The notes beneath the pieces were generated by a model. The model worked only from the letters and a program-made list of their open reading frames with translations. It was not told the origin of the DNA and searched no databases. From positions 23,539-87,538 of the forward strand of contig CANQRM010000012.1 of NCBI GenBank assembly GCA_947626265.1: a stretch of DNA of 64,000 nt, given 5' to 3'. This document shows, one piece after another, positions 16,970 to 25,375 of this stretch; the first letter of the stretch is position 1, and each line of letters starts with the position of its first letter. Source of the DNA: an uncultured Oscillospiraceae bacterium (GTDB lineage: Bacteria; Bacillota; Clostridia; Oscillospirales; Oscillospiraceae). The translations under genes were made by a program, and so were the position numbers.

Positions 16970-18382
16970 TCATTGGTAATACTTCGCCAGGTCCTTATAG
17001 AGCGTCTTGCCGGCGTCGTTCTTCGGTATCTCATCGATGACGATCACCTGGAACGCCGCGTGATTGAGCCCGGTCTTGGCCACGATGAAGCCCTTCACCT
17101 CATCAGCCAGGGCGGCATCCGTCACAAACAGATACATGTGGTCGTCCACGCCGGCGCTGGCGCAGTCGATGCCGCCGAACTGGCCCTTGATGAGCCTGTC
17201 CACCTCGTCCAGGTTGACGCGATTGCCGTAGATCTTCAGAAACCGCTTCTTCCGGCCCACGATGTAGTAATACCCGTCCTCGTCGAACTGGGCCATGTCC
17301 CCGGTCTCCAGCATGCCGTGGCGCTCGTCGCCCTTGATAAGGTCTTCGCCCCGCTCGGCATAGCCCAAGGTCACGTTGGGCCCCTCGTAGACCAGCTCCC
17401 CGGTCACATAGGGCTCGGTGATGGTCTCACCGCCGGCGCCCACCAGGCGGAACGTGCCGCCGGGGATGGCGACACCCATGGAGCCGCAGCGCTCCACCGC
17501 CTTGTCCGCGGGAAGATAGCCCATGCGGGCGGTGGCCTCGCACTGGCCGTACATGACCACGAACTTTTTGCCCTTCTCGGCGGCGTACTCGGCGAATTTC
17601 TTGTGCAGCTCCGGTGTAAGCTTGCCCCCGGCCTGGGTCATGGTACGCAGGCTGGGCAGGTCCATGCGGAAGAACCGCAGCCGCTCCAGCATCTCATAGG
17701 TATAGGGCACACCGCCGAAGGATGTGGCACCCTGGGCCTTGAAAAACTGCCAGAACTCCCGCTGCATGAGGCCCTTGTCCGTGACCAGCAGCGTGGCCCC
17801 CACCAGCAGATGGCTGTTGATGATGGAAAGACCGTAGGTATAGTTCATGGGCAGGGTGGTGATGGGCCTCTCGGTCTCGTCCAGCTCCAGATACTGCACG
17901 ATGGACCGGGCGTTGGCCAGGATGTTGGCGTAGCTCTGGCGCACGAATTTCGGGCTGCCGGTGGAGCCGGAGGTGGTGAGCAGAAGGCCCAGCTCCGGGA
18001 ACAGCGGATATTCGGTGGGATAGCCGGTCTTCAACAGGCTGTAGCCATAGGCACTGTACACGCTCTTCATGCCGCCGAAGTCCCCCGCCTGTTCCGCCGG
18101 GACCCAGAGGTACTTGGGCTCATAGGCCGCCAGCAACTCGTCCAGCAGCGCCCGCTCCAAATGGGCGTTCAGCAGCACGGGCACGATACCGGCGTTCATG
18201 AAGGACACATACCCCGCTATGGAGCCTACGGTGTTTGTACACAGGCAGAACACCAAGCAACGGCCGCCAGCCGCGGCGGAGATGCACTCTCCCTCTGCGG
18301 CCAGCTCGCCATAGGTGACCGCCGTGCCGAACTCGTCCACCATGGCGGTGCAATCATGATATTTTTCCAGCTCCCACATCAT
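16970..18382 (-). CDS. AMP-forming acyl/aminoacyl-ACP ligase (ANL superfamily)
   Basis: About 470 aa from ATGATG at 18382, chosen because AAAGGAG lies nine bases upstream (the track start at 18403 lacks one). ANL motifs are in order: A3 LTTSGSTGSPKF (about 140), A5 MYGQCEATARM (about 285), A7/A8 LETGDMAQFDEDGYYYIVGRKKRFLK (about 375-400) and the A10 lysine in KNDAGKTLYKDL at the end. It activates a carboxylic or amino acid as adenylate and probably loads one of the two ACPs of this cluster. With MBOAT and SGNH genes nearby it resembles DltA of the D-alanylation pathway. The substrate cannot be read from the sequence. Confidence 0.88.
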   Translation of the reverse strand: MMWELEKYHDCTAMVDEFGTAVTYGELAAEGECISAAAGGRCLVFCLCTNTVGSIAGYVSFMNAGIVPVLLNAHLERALLDELLAAYEPKYLWVPAEQAGDFGGMKSVYSAYGYSLLKTGYPTEYPLFPELGLLLTTSGSTGSPKFVRQSYANILANARSIVQYLELDETERPITTLPMNYTYGLSIINSHLLVGATLLVTDKGLMQREFWQFFKAQGATSFGGVPYTYEMLERLRFFRMDLPSLRTMTQAGGKLTPELHKKFAEYAAEKGKKFVVMYGQCEATARMGYLPADKAVERCGSMGVAIPGGTFRLVGAGGETITEPYVTGELVYEGPNVTLGYAERGEDLIKGDERHGMLETGDMAQFDEDGYYYIVGRKKRFLKIYGNRVNLDEVDRLIKGQFGGIDCASAGVDDHMYLFVTDAALADEVKGFIVAKTGLNHAAFQVIVIDEIPKNDAGKTLYKDLAKYYQ

Positions 18383-18433
18383 TTTTATTTCTCCTTTGCC
18401 CATAGAGTTTTCCCGATTGGACAGACTAAAATA

Positions 18434-19393
18434 TTAAGATCGCTGAGGCGCCAGCATTGAATCATCCAGTACCAGTGTGAATGCTGCCTTGCAGATTAGA
18501 ATGCCTTCTGCCGAGCATATCACACCTTCATATTTTGCGATCCCATGTCTATAAGATTTTAATGTTGCCCATGTGGATATCGTATCGCCGGGTCTGACGG
18601 TGCCAAATAACTCACACGAATCGCAACCATGAAATATCATTAGTTTCTTCGTAACTTCCGGCATTGTTGTGACGGCAAAGACACCAGTTTGCATCAATGC
18701 TTCCAGAAGTATGCACTCCGGCACATATGGGTTGCCCGGACAGCGCATTTTAAAAAACCAATCCAGTGACGAGGCAGTTTTCTCGCCCAAGGAGCACTTC
18801 CCGCGATCCACTCTGGCTTTGTCAATAAACCTATATTCGATAGGGTCAGCCAAGTAATCATCCATATTCTTGTAATCGATATATAACTCGGGCTCCACCC
18901 CTTTCCATTCAACTTTTCTGTCTGCTTTTGCAGCCTTCTCCGGCAACACGAGCGTAAAATCCATGGCACAGATCAGTGTCTCATGCCCATCGTCACACCG
19001 TTTTATTTCTCCATGAAATACAGCGGTCCCCAGCTTGAACGATTGAAGCGATGCATAGGTATGAAGAATATCTCCCGGACGCACAGGTTTATATATGCGC
19101 AGGGACTTGCATCCCTGAAACATCATGACTTTATCACTGATCTCCGGCATAGTCGTGACGACCAGCACCCCTGTCTGTTGTATGGCTTCCATCAAAAAGA
19201 CGCCCGGCATGACTGGATCTCCCGGAAAATGTATTTTGAAATACCAGTCCTGCGATGACGCGGCTTTGGTTCCCCTTGCTTCCTTTCCCGGTATTACCTC
19301 ACACTTATCGATAAAACGGTACTCAAGCGGTATAGCAGAATAGCGGGACAGATTTTTCCAATCGACTATGATCGGAACATTCTCTTCGCCCAT
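18434..19393 (-). CDS. Tandem hot-dog dehydratase-like protein (double FabA/FabZ domain)
   Basis: 319 aa made of two FabZ-like hot-dog domains. The first (about 10-145) keeps the active site: H in KIHFPGDPVMPG and E in FLMEAIQQ. In the second (about 165-310) the equivalent is KMRCPGNPYVPE, so the catalytic His is Arg, while the Glu (LLEALMQ) remains. One domain is therefore probably catalytic and the other structural, as in some double hot-dog folds. It would dehydrate 3-hydroxyacyl-ACP intermediates. The ribosome site GGAGG is well placed. A separate single-domain FabZ is encoded at 23144-23614, so the pathway has two dehydratases. Confidence 0.87.
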   Translation of the reverse strand: MGEENVPIIVDWKNLSRYSAIPLEYRFIDKCEVIPGKEARGTKAASSQDWYFKIHFPGDPVMPGVFLMEAIQQTGVLVVTTMPEISDKVMMFQGCKSLRIYKPVRPGDILHTYASLQSFKLGTAVFHGEIKRCDDGHETLICAMDFTLVLPEKAAKADRKVEWKGVEPELYIDYKNMDDYLADPIEYRFIDKARVDRGKCSLGEKTASSLDWFFKMRCPGNPYVPECILLEALMQTGVFAVTTMPEVTKKLMIFHGCDSCELFGTVRPGDTISTWATLKSYRHGIAKYEGVICSAEGILICKAAFTLVLDDSMLAPQRS

Positions 19394-19467
19394 AGCCTGT
19401 TTCCTCCAGATTCAAATATCAAACTGGACTTAGCATGACCATGGGCGGTTCCTCAAGCGGTCATTGT

Positions 19468-20562
19468 CTAAGTCTGTAATTTATCGGCACCCTCAGGCTG
19501 CCCGTTCAGGCCGGTTTCTTTTCCGGAGCTGGAAATATAATCTTCTTTCTTGAATAACCCCCCCCCACTTACTAAATCGAACATAGAGGTACTGCGGCCC
19601 AGATATTTCTCCCGGAATTTCCGGTTCTGCGCCGCCAGACATACAGGGGTCGTCTCCCCAAAATATTTGATGCTGAATCCGTAATCAACGATCTCTTTCA
19701 AAGACTGCTCCTTCACATTTCCGATACTGATATCTATGAACGGGCAGGGCTGGACGTCGCCCAGCGGCGTGACGAACAGCCTGTTCACCGACCAGCACCC
19801 GGAGATGCGCTCTCGGTTCGGGTCATAGAGATCCCACGTATCAAAGGTCGTATTCTTATACTTCTTGCGCAGCTCGCTGAATATCTTCATATCCTCTGCG
19901 TCCATATAGTTATCCTTCCATACGCCATAGGGCATCGCCAGGATAAAGTAGACGCCGAAATCGTTCTCCTGTAGATAGTCCAAAAACTCATACAGCTCAG
20001 GTGAATGGGAATTGTGGTGACCAAAAATGGGCTGCGCCCAGGAGTCCATCCCGGCAGCCTTGACATTTTTCAGCGCCTCCAGCGCCCGCTTATGCGAACC
20101 CTTTACATGGCGTGACTGGTCATGCTCGGCCTCATTGAGGCTGGATATACTAACGCCCACGCTGTCCAGACCCGCCGCGGCCAGGCGCTCCGCCACCTCC
20201 GGCGTCATGAACCACCCGTTGGTGATCAGCACCATGTGGAACCGCTCCGGCCCAAAGGCGTTCATGACCTCGATGAATGAGTCCACATTCACGAGAAGCT
20301 CCCCGCCCTGGAACACTATCTCCCAGATGCCGAGCGCGTCCGCCTCGTCCGCAAGTTTCTTGATCTCCTCCGTGGACAGATGCTCCTTGTTGTATTTCAC
20401 CTCGTTCTGCTCATAGCAGAAATCGCACCTGAAGTTACAGATATTGTGATGGACAAAAGTCAGGCTCCTGGGGATATTCCCGATCTGATACCCATTCCTC
20501 CGCAGCTTGCGGTAAAAGCTGTTCGCCTTTCCGACCACGATCGGCTTATTCATCACGCCCAT
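19468..20562 (-). CDS. Radical SAM enzyme with SPASM/twitch-like C-terminus
   Basis: 364 aa. The radical-SAM iron-sulfur motif C-x3-C-x2-C is CNFRCDFCYEQ near residue 38. IWEIVFQGGELLVN follows as the GGE motif. C-terminal cysteines in SGCWSVNRLFVTP...VQPCPFIDISIGN suggest an auxiliary-cluster twitch/SPASM region. It generates a 5'-deoxyadenosyl radical for an unknown step. Sitting between the transketolase-like and hot-dog genes of the operon, it most likely modifies the acyl chain or its precursor. GGAGG precedes the ATG. Confidence 0.88.
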   Translation of the reverse strand: MGVMNKPIVVGKANSFYRKLRRNGYQIGNIPRSLTFVHHNICNFRCDFCYEQNEVKYNKEHLSTEEIKKLADEADALGIWEIVFQGGELLVNVDSFIEVMNAFGPERFHMVLITNGWFMTPEVAERLAAAGLDSVGVSISSLNEAEHDQSRHVKGSHKRALEALKNVKAAGMDSWAQPIFGHHNSHSPELYEFLDYLQENDFGVYFILAMPYGVWKDNYMDAEDMKIFSELRKKYKNTTFDTWDLYDPNRERISGCWSVNRLFVTPLGDVQPCPFIDISIGNVKEQSLKEIVDYGFSIKYFGETTPVCLAAQNRKFREKYLGRSTSMFDLVSGGGLFKKEDYISSSGKETGLNGQPEGADKLQT

Positions 20563-20577
20563 ATGTTTTTTCCTCCT

Positions 20578-21549
20578 TCATTCTTGCAGAGCATCCCAGA
20601 TTCTCTCTGTCGCAGCGTCCACCGTCAGGCCGCACTGCTCCAGAAGATATGAGTAACTGCCGTTTTTCAGATAGGCGTCCGGCATTCCAAGGCTTATGGC
20701 CCTTGGACGGACACCCTCTCCGGCGATCACCTGAGCCACAGCCGAGCCCAGACCGCCGATAACACTGTGTTCTTCCATCGTCACGATGAGCCCTGACCTT
20801 TTTGCGGCCCGGCGGACCGCCTCCGTATCCAAGGGCTTAATCGTATGCATATCCAGCACCGCGCAACCGGCCCCGCGCTCTCTCAGCCTGTCACTGACCT
20901 CTGCGGCCATGTGCGCCATACTGCCGGCTGCAATGATCGTTACGTCCTCCCCTTCCCGGAGAGATATGGCTTTGCCGATCTTGAGATCGATGTCGCCGTT
21001 GTGTATGTTTGGAAACCCCGCTTCACCGGTGAGACGGATGTACACCGGCCCTTCATAAGCCGCCGCAGCCTCTACCGCTTTGACGACCTCCACACAGTCG
21101 GCCGGTGACAGAACGACCATCCCAGGGATCGCACGCATAAGGGCCACATCGTCTGCCCCGAAATGGGAATTGCCCAGGCCGCCCACGGATACGCCGCTGC
21201 TCAGGCCCACTGCTTTGATATTCAGGTGCATGTAGCCCATGTTCATGCGGACCTGGTCCGCGCACCGCATCGTGATGAACGGCGCGAAGGACGACGCGAA
21301 GGGGATGAGCCCCTCTTTGGCAAGCCCGGCGGAGACACCTATCAAGTCCTGCTCCGCAATGCCCACATTCAGATACCGCTCGGGAGCATCTGCCATCAGG
21401 CGGCCAAGCCCGGAAGATGTCCCCAGGTCTGCAGACAGGGCGTATACCCTCTCGTCCCGACCTATCAGCTCATACAAAGCCAGTCCATAGACCGCCCGCG
21501 GTCCCAGGCGGTTCCACTGGCGGATGTTTCTCGCTGTGATCTCCATCAT
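20578..21549 (-). CDS. Transketolase-like protein, C-terminal (pyrimidine-binding) half
   Basis: 323 aa corresponding to the Pyr and C-terminal domains of transketolase. It contains RAVYGLALYELIGRD, the conserved acidic residue region ERYLNVGIAEQDLIGVSAGLA that activates thiamine diphosphate, SHFGADDVALMRAIPGM and TIKPLDTEAVRRAAKRSG. It pairs with the N-terminal half encoded just upstream, with an ATGA overlap, forming a two-subunit TPP enzyme as is common in Firmicutes. Inside this operon it is more likely a specialised C-C ligase, transferring a two-carbon ketol to an aldehyde, than a pentose-phosphate enzyme. Confidence 0.88.
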   Translation of the reverse strand: MMEITARNIRQWNRLGPRAVYGLALYELIGRDERVYALSADLGTSSGLGRLMADAPERYLNVGIAEQDLIGVSAGLAKEGLIPFASSFAPFITMRCADQVRMNMGYMHLNIKAVGLSSGVSVGGLGNSHFGADDVALMRAIPGMVVLSPADCVEVVKAVEAAAAYEGPVYIRLTGEAGFPNIHNGDIDLKIGKAISLREGEDVTIIAAGSMAHMAAEVSDRLRERGAGCAVLDMHTIKPLDTEAVRRAAKRSGLIVTMEEHSVIGGLGSAVAQVIAGEGVRPRAISLGMPDAYLKNGSYSYLLEQCGLTVDAATERIWDALQE

Positions 21550-22361
21550 GCTCCCGCCTCCAATTCCCGGCAGGCCTGCTCATACAGCTTGTCCGTCAGG
21601 CGATTGTGGTGCCACTCCCCGTTGTTCTCCATAAAGGATATCCCATGGCCCTTGACTGTGTGGCCGATGATCACCCGGGGATGACCGCTCCGCGGGGCCG
21701 TGTTATAGGCTCCAAGTATCTCAGCAACGTCATGCCCGTTTATCTCCAGCGCATCCCAGCCAAAGCTCTCCCATATGTCTTTCAGCCGCATATGGACGAT
21801 CTGTCCGCTGCCGCCGTCGCTCTGCATGTCGTTATCGTCGATGATCGCTGTCAGGTTGTCCAGGCCCCACTGAGAGGCCAGCATAGCCGCCTCCCATACA
21901 GCGCCCTCGTTGCACTCTCCGTTCCCCAGAAGTACGTATATGCGATGCTTCTGTCCTTTGAGTCTTGCGGCTTTCGCCATGCCGACCGCCATGCCGATCC
22001 CCTGGCCCAGGGAACCGTTGGAGCTCTCAATGCCAAGTTCCAGCGCCATGGTCGGATGTGCGCCCAAAACTGTGCCGTCCTGCTGAAAAGTGCTCAGAAG
22101 CTGGTCGGAAATGAAGCCGCACTCCGCCAGCACGGCATAGAAAGCCAGCACACAGTGCCCCTTGCTCAAAATGAAACGGTCACGCTCCGGCCACTGCGGA
22201 TTTGACGGGTCATAACGAATCACGCTCTTATATAGAACGGTCAGCAGCTCCGCCATGGACAGCGAGCCGCCCAGATGGGTCCTCCCGCCGCAGGCATTCG
22301 CCATGGTGAGCATACGCTTTTTCACGTTAAGAACAGCACTTCTCAGCTCGTCCTCTCCCAT
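21546..22361 (-). CDS. Transketolase-like protein, N-terminal (TPP-binding) half
   Basis: 271 aa with the thiamine diphosphate/Mg site G-x-G-E-C-N-E-G...N (VLLGNGECNEGAVWEA to DDND, about 145-180), GRTHLGGSLS near the start and FILSKGHCVLAFYA near 65. GGAGG precedes the ATG. Shares an ATGA overlap with the partner half downstream, so the two are made in equal amounts. LuxC can supply an aldehyde acceptor, so the pair could extend it to an acyloin or branched intermediate. That specific reaction is inference. Confidence 0.88.
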   Translation of the reverse strand: MGEDELRSAVLNVKKRMLTMANACGGRTHLGGSLSMAELLTVLYKSVIRYDPSNPQWPERDRFILSKGHCVLAFYAVLAECGFISDQLLSTFQQDGTVLGAHPTMALELGIESSNGSLGQGIGMAVGMAKAARLKGQKHRIYVLLGNGECNEGAVWEAAMLASQWGLDNLTAIIDDNDMQSDGGSGQIVHMRLKDIWESFGWDALEINGHDVAEILGAYNTAPRSGHPRVIIGHTVKGHGISFMENNGEWHHNRLTDKLYEQACRELEAGA

Positions 22362-22394
22362 TGGGCTTACCTCCTTCCCTTAATACATAAAGAT

Positions 22395-23141
22395 TCACCG
22401 CATGCCCCCGTCGATCCGCAGGACCTGGCCGGTCACATAGGATGAGCGATCAGACAAGAGGTACGTCACCATATCCGCTACCTCCGACACTGTGCCTTTT
22501 CTCTTCAGTGCGGTCGCAGCAAGGACCTCTTCCGCCATCGCCGAGGCGATCTGTCCGCCCATGTCCGTATCTATGATCCCCGGCGCGACAGCATTGACCC
22601 GGATACCGAACGAGGCCAGTTCGCTGGCCAGTTTTCGCGTAGCGCCGATCACCGCCGCTTTGCTGGATACATAAGAAAGCTGTGCCGGCTCGCCGCCCAG
22701 CGCCGCTACAGACGCGATGTTGACGATACTGCCTGACCGGTTCCGCATGAGGTTTTTCAAAAGCCTCTGCGTGAAAAAGAGGGGCCCAAAAAAGTTGACC
22801 TCGAATGTCTCCCGTATCTCCTGTATGCCGGTCATGGGGAAGGATCGGACGGGTCCAACGACGCCCGCGTTGTTGACGATGCCGCTGATGGGCCGCTTTT
22901 CCGACAGGATAAGCGAGGCAGCGTTTTTGATGCTCTCCTCGTCGGAGACGTCCAGCGTCACAGGCACCGCCGGAACACCATTCTCTTCTCCAAGTGTTCG
23001 GAGCCATGCCTCTGCAGCGCTGTCCACTGTCCGCATACACGCCCATACACCGGCGCCGCTGCAGGCGCATGCTTCCGCGATCGCCCTGCCTATGCCACGG
23101 TTGGCGCCTGTCACCACAATGTTCTTTCCTGAAAGCAGCAT
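22395..23141 (-). CDS. Short-chain dehydrogenase/reductase, FabG-like
   Basis: I start at ATG 23141 (MLLSGKNIVVTGANRGIGRA, 248 aa) because AGGGGA lies eight bases upstream, just past the FabZ stop; the longer track start overlaps FabZ. Classical SDR features are TGANRGIG (NADPH binding), NNAG near residue 90, S in NIASVAALGG, and the catalytic Y-x3-K in LSYVSSKAAV, then PG. It would reduce 3-oxoacyl-ACP (or another keto intermediate) in the dedicated acyl pathway. Confidence 0.88.
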   Translation of the reverse strand: MLLSGKNIVVTGANRGIGRAIAEACACSGAGVWACMRTVDSAAEAWLRTLGEENGVPAVPVTLDVSDEESIKNAASLILSEKRPISGIVNNAGVVGPVRSFPMTGIQEIRETFEVNFFGPLFFTQRLLKNLMRNRSGSIVNIASVAALGGEPAQLSYVSSKAAVIGATRKLASELASFGIRVNAVAPGIIDTDMGGQIASAMAEEVLAATALKRKGTVSEVADMVTYLLSDRSSYVTGQVLRIDGGMR

Positions 23142-23143
23142 CG

Positions 23144-23614
23144 TCACGTCCCCTTGTTTACATTTGGGATATCGTCCAGGACCGCCAATACGAACTCCGC
23201 CTCGCAACACACCGTATCGCCTACACTGATCTTCCCACCGATCGTCGCGATGCCGCGTTTGAACCTGTTTATCTCCGTGTCCACGCGGATCGTATCGCCT
23301 GGCCGGATGTGCCCGGTGAATTTAGCCTCCGTCACCTTCACCACATTGGTGGTCTTGTCCTTGTATCCATCCAGCAGCTTGATGGCCAAAGCGCTCGTCT
23401 GGAACATCGTCTCCAGTTGGAGGACGCCCGGCATCATGGGATCGCCGGGAAAATGGCAATCAAAAAACCATGCGTCCTCCGGTATCGTTCTCTCCATGCG
23501 GCTGCTCTTCCCCGGCTCGACCAAGACCTCATCAACGAAAAGAAGGGGTTCTCTGTTTTTCAGGTATGTATATATACCCTCGATATCCAGTTTTACCAAC
23601 TTTCTCTCCGTCAC
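23144..23614 (-). CDS. FabZ-like 3-hydroxyacyl-ACP dehydratase
   Basis: 156 aa, single hot-dog domain. Catalytic His in DCHFPGDPMMPG (about 52) and Glu in QLETMFQTS (about 66) are both intact. The GTG start overlaps the stop of the ACP gene (GTGA), indicating coupling. Dehydrates 3-hydroxyacyl-ACP to enoyl-ACP. No enoyl reductase is found in the cluster, so products may stay unsaturated unless a housekeeping reductase acts. Confidence 0.88.
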   Translation of the reverse strand: MTERKLVKLDIEGIYTYLKNREPLLFVDEVLVEPGKSSRMERTIPEDAWFFDCHFPGDPMMPGVLQLETMFQTSALAIKLLDGYKDKTTNVVKVTEAKFTGHIRPGDTIRVDTEINRFKRGIATIGGKISVGDTVCCEAEFVLAVLDDIPNVNKGT

Positions 23615-23847
23615 AGTTCCACGTGATACTTTCTCAGTATCTCCATGCCCTTCTTATAGCTAGAGAAATCGATGATATCATCGGTTTCCATCTCGATATC
23701 GAACGCATCCTCCAACTCCGCGACAAGGCTCATATGCCCAACGCTGTCCCACTCCTTGATGTCCTGGTAGTTCAGGTCATCAAGGATATTCTCGTCAGCA
23801 TTAAGTGCAGTAATAAAGGCCTGTCTGTACTTTTCAAGATTTGTCAT
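23611..23847 (-). CDS. Acyl carrier protein (second of two)
   Basis: 78 aa, acidic helical carrier. Ser of EWDSVGHM (about residue 35) is the phosphopantetheine attachment site (usual DSL, here DSV). AGGAGG lies before the ATG. Carries the growing acyl chain as a thioester. Directly followed by FabZ with a 4-bp overlap. Confidence 0.85.
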   Translation of the reverse strand: MTNLEKYRQAFITALNADENILDDLNYQDIKEWDSVGHMSLVAELEDAFDIEMETDDIIDFSSYKKGMEILRKYHVEL

Positions 23848-24017
23848 TTTAATTTCCTCCTAAAGAATCTGGTTATTCATTATGAAATGCGCAAAACGAT
23901 AAATACTAAAACCAACCGTTTTCAAGGTGAAGATATTATTCTCAAAATCACCCCCTACACCTTACATTTGTAAGCAATCGTCAGCTATATGGAAACGCCG
24001 CAAGAACATCTCTCCAC

Positions 24018-24236
24018 TTACTCCATCTGCCCCAAGAGATCGCCGACAGTCTTGCAGCTTTTCAGTTCACCGGCGCCGATCTGTTTGTCGAACTCATCGT
24101 CCAGCATCACGATGAAGTTGACCGAGGCCAGCGAGTCCCATTTTACAATATCGTCCAGAGCCATATCTTCCGACAGCTCCGAAACCTCTACGCCCATCAC
24201 GTCCGCTAGCATTTCAAGTTTCTTTTCATTCGTCAT
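24018..24236 (-). CDS. Acyl carrier protein (first of two)
   Basis: About 72 aa from ATG 24236, chosen for GGAGG eight bases upstream (the track start at 24251 overlaps that ribosome site). VKWDSLASVNF gives the DSL phosphopantetheine serine. Its sequence is clearly distinct from the second ACP, which suggests two carriers with different loads: for example one for chain assembly by KAS III and one charged by the AMP ligase. About 170 bp without a gene separates it from the second ACP. Confidence 0.85.
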   Translation of the reverse strand: MTNEKKLEMLADVMGVEVSELSEDMALDDIVKWDSLASVNFIVMLDDEFDKQIGAGELKSCKTVGDLLGQME

Positions 24237-24279
24237 TGTTTTTACCTCCAAAATAGTATTATTTGATTTTGCTTGTATA

Positions 24280-25338
24280 TCACGGTGCCGTCACTGTGCA
24301 GTCATTATCATCATCATAGTAGTTCCTTGTAAAAAACATATCGGCGAGCATATCCTTGGCCAGAAATATATCCGCTACGCCCCAGGATAGGCCCACACCG
24401 AGTCCAGAGGCCAAAACATGAACATCGCTCCCATGCTCCCGGTTCAATATATCTGTCGCTATCACGATCGGGATAGACGCCGCACTGGTATTCCCAAACT
24501 TTGTGAGTGTCAACGGCACCTTCTCCGGGGGCAGCTTACACCATTTGATGATCCGGCCAATGACCTTTTCATTGGCTTGATAAAACGCATAGAGATCAAT
24601 GTCGTCCCTCTGGATATCAAAGCGTTCCATAAACTCTATGATCGATTTTGGGACCTCTCGGATAGAAAAGGCAAATACATCTACACTGGAAGTCTTTACG
24701 TGGTTATTCTCTCCATGTGGATGCCGCTCGCCACCGTCCCTGGCAAAAATACTCTTGAACTTATTTCCGTCTGTCAGCAGGAGATAATGGATCGGATAAG
24801 CAGCCCTTTCATCTTTTTCCAGTGCTGTAGCCGTCCCAGCATCACCATATAACAATCCTGATGTACTTTGGGGATCGACCGCCTTACTGGAATTCTCTCC
24901 GCACAGAAGCAGCGCCCTCTTCACATCACTCGTTTGCATAAGAGAGCCGATCGTTGCCAGACCATATACATAGGCGGAGCAGCCCATATTGATATCCTCT
25001 GCGATACACTCAACAGATAACCCGAGGCGATGCTGAAGGACACATGCCGTCGCGGGAGCCAAATAATCAAAAGATGAAGAAATATAAATGAGTGCTCCTA
25101 TGCTCTCCCGCTCCCAGCCCAGTTTATTCAGCAGCGCCTCCGCCGCCTCATAGCAAAGGTCTGAGGCAAGCTGTTTCTCCAGTGTCCGGCAGGTAGACGT
25201 GACGCCTGTCCCCTCCTCAAAACGCTTCAGCTCTTCCGCGTCGAACAGATCTGTTCTCTCCCTGGTAAATACTCTGTTGTCCGGGAGCGCACAGGTGATC
25301 CCTCTCAGCGAAACATTGTGGATCGTTCCAAATGGCAT
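24280..25338 (-). CDS. FabH-like 3-oxoacyl-ACP synthase III with His-to-Tyr change
   Basis: 352 aa from ATG 25338, which has GAGGAGG eight bases upstream (the track start at 25431 lies inside the MBOAT gene). Thiolase fold with the nucleophile in NMGCSAYVYGL (about 115) and the conserved Asn in KFGNTSAASIP. The usual catalytic HQAN is FYQAN here, so the His of the Cys-His-Asn triad is Tyr. Decarboxylative condensation may therefore be altered: acyl transfer or a non-decarboxylative reaction is possible. It is the only ketosynthase in the cluster, so repeated elongation would need a housekeeping FabF. Confidence 0.87.
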   Translation of the reverse strand: MPFGTIHNVSLRGITCALPDNRVFTRERTDLFDAEELKRFEEGTGVTSTCRTLEKQLASDLCYEAAEALLNKLGWERESIGALIYISSSFDYLAPATACVLQHRLGLSVECIAEDINMGCSAYVYGLATIGSLMQTSDVKRALLLCGENSSKAVDPQSTSGLLYGDAGTATALEKDERAAYPIHYLLLTDGNKFKSIFARDGGERHPHGENNHVKTSSVDVFAFSIREVPKSIIEFMERFDIQRDDIDLYAFYQANEKVIGRIIKWCKLPPEKVPLTLTKFGNTSAASIPIVIATDILNREHGSDVHVLASGLGVGLSWGVADIFLAKDMLADMFFTRNYYDDDNDCTVTAP

Positions 25339-25375
25339 ATGAGTTTTCCTCCTCTCTCTTATTTCGGGCAGGCGT

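Noticed and set aside
13973-22300. Many long plus-strand ORFs (for example 16973-18460, 495 aa; 15031-16230, 399 aa)
   Set aside because: They mirror genes with strong motifs on the minus strand in GC-rich DNA, have no ribosome sites and read as low-complexity His/Ala/Gly/Val-rich sequence.
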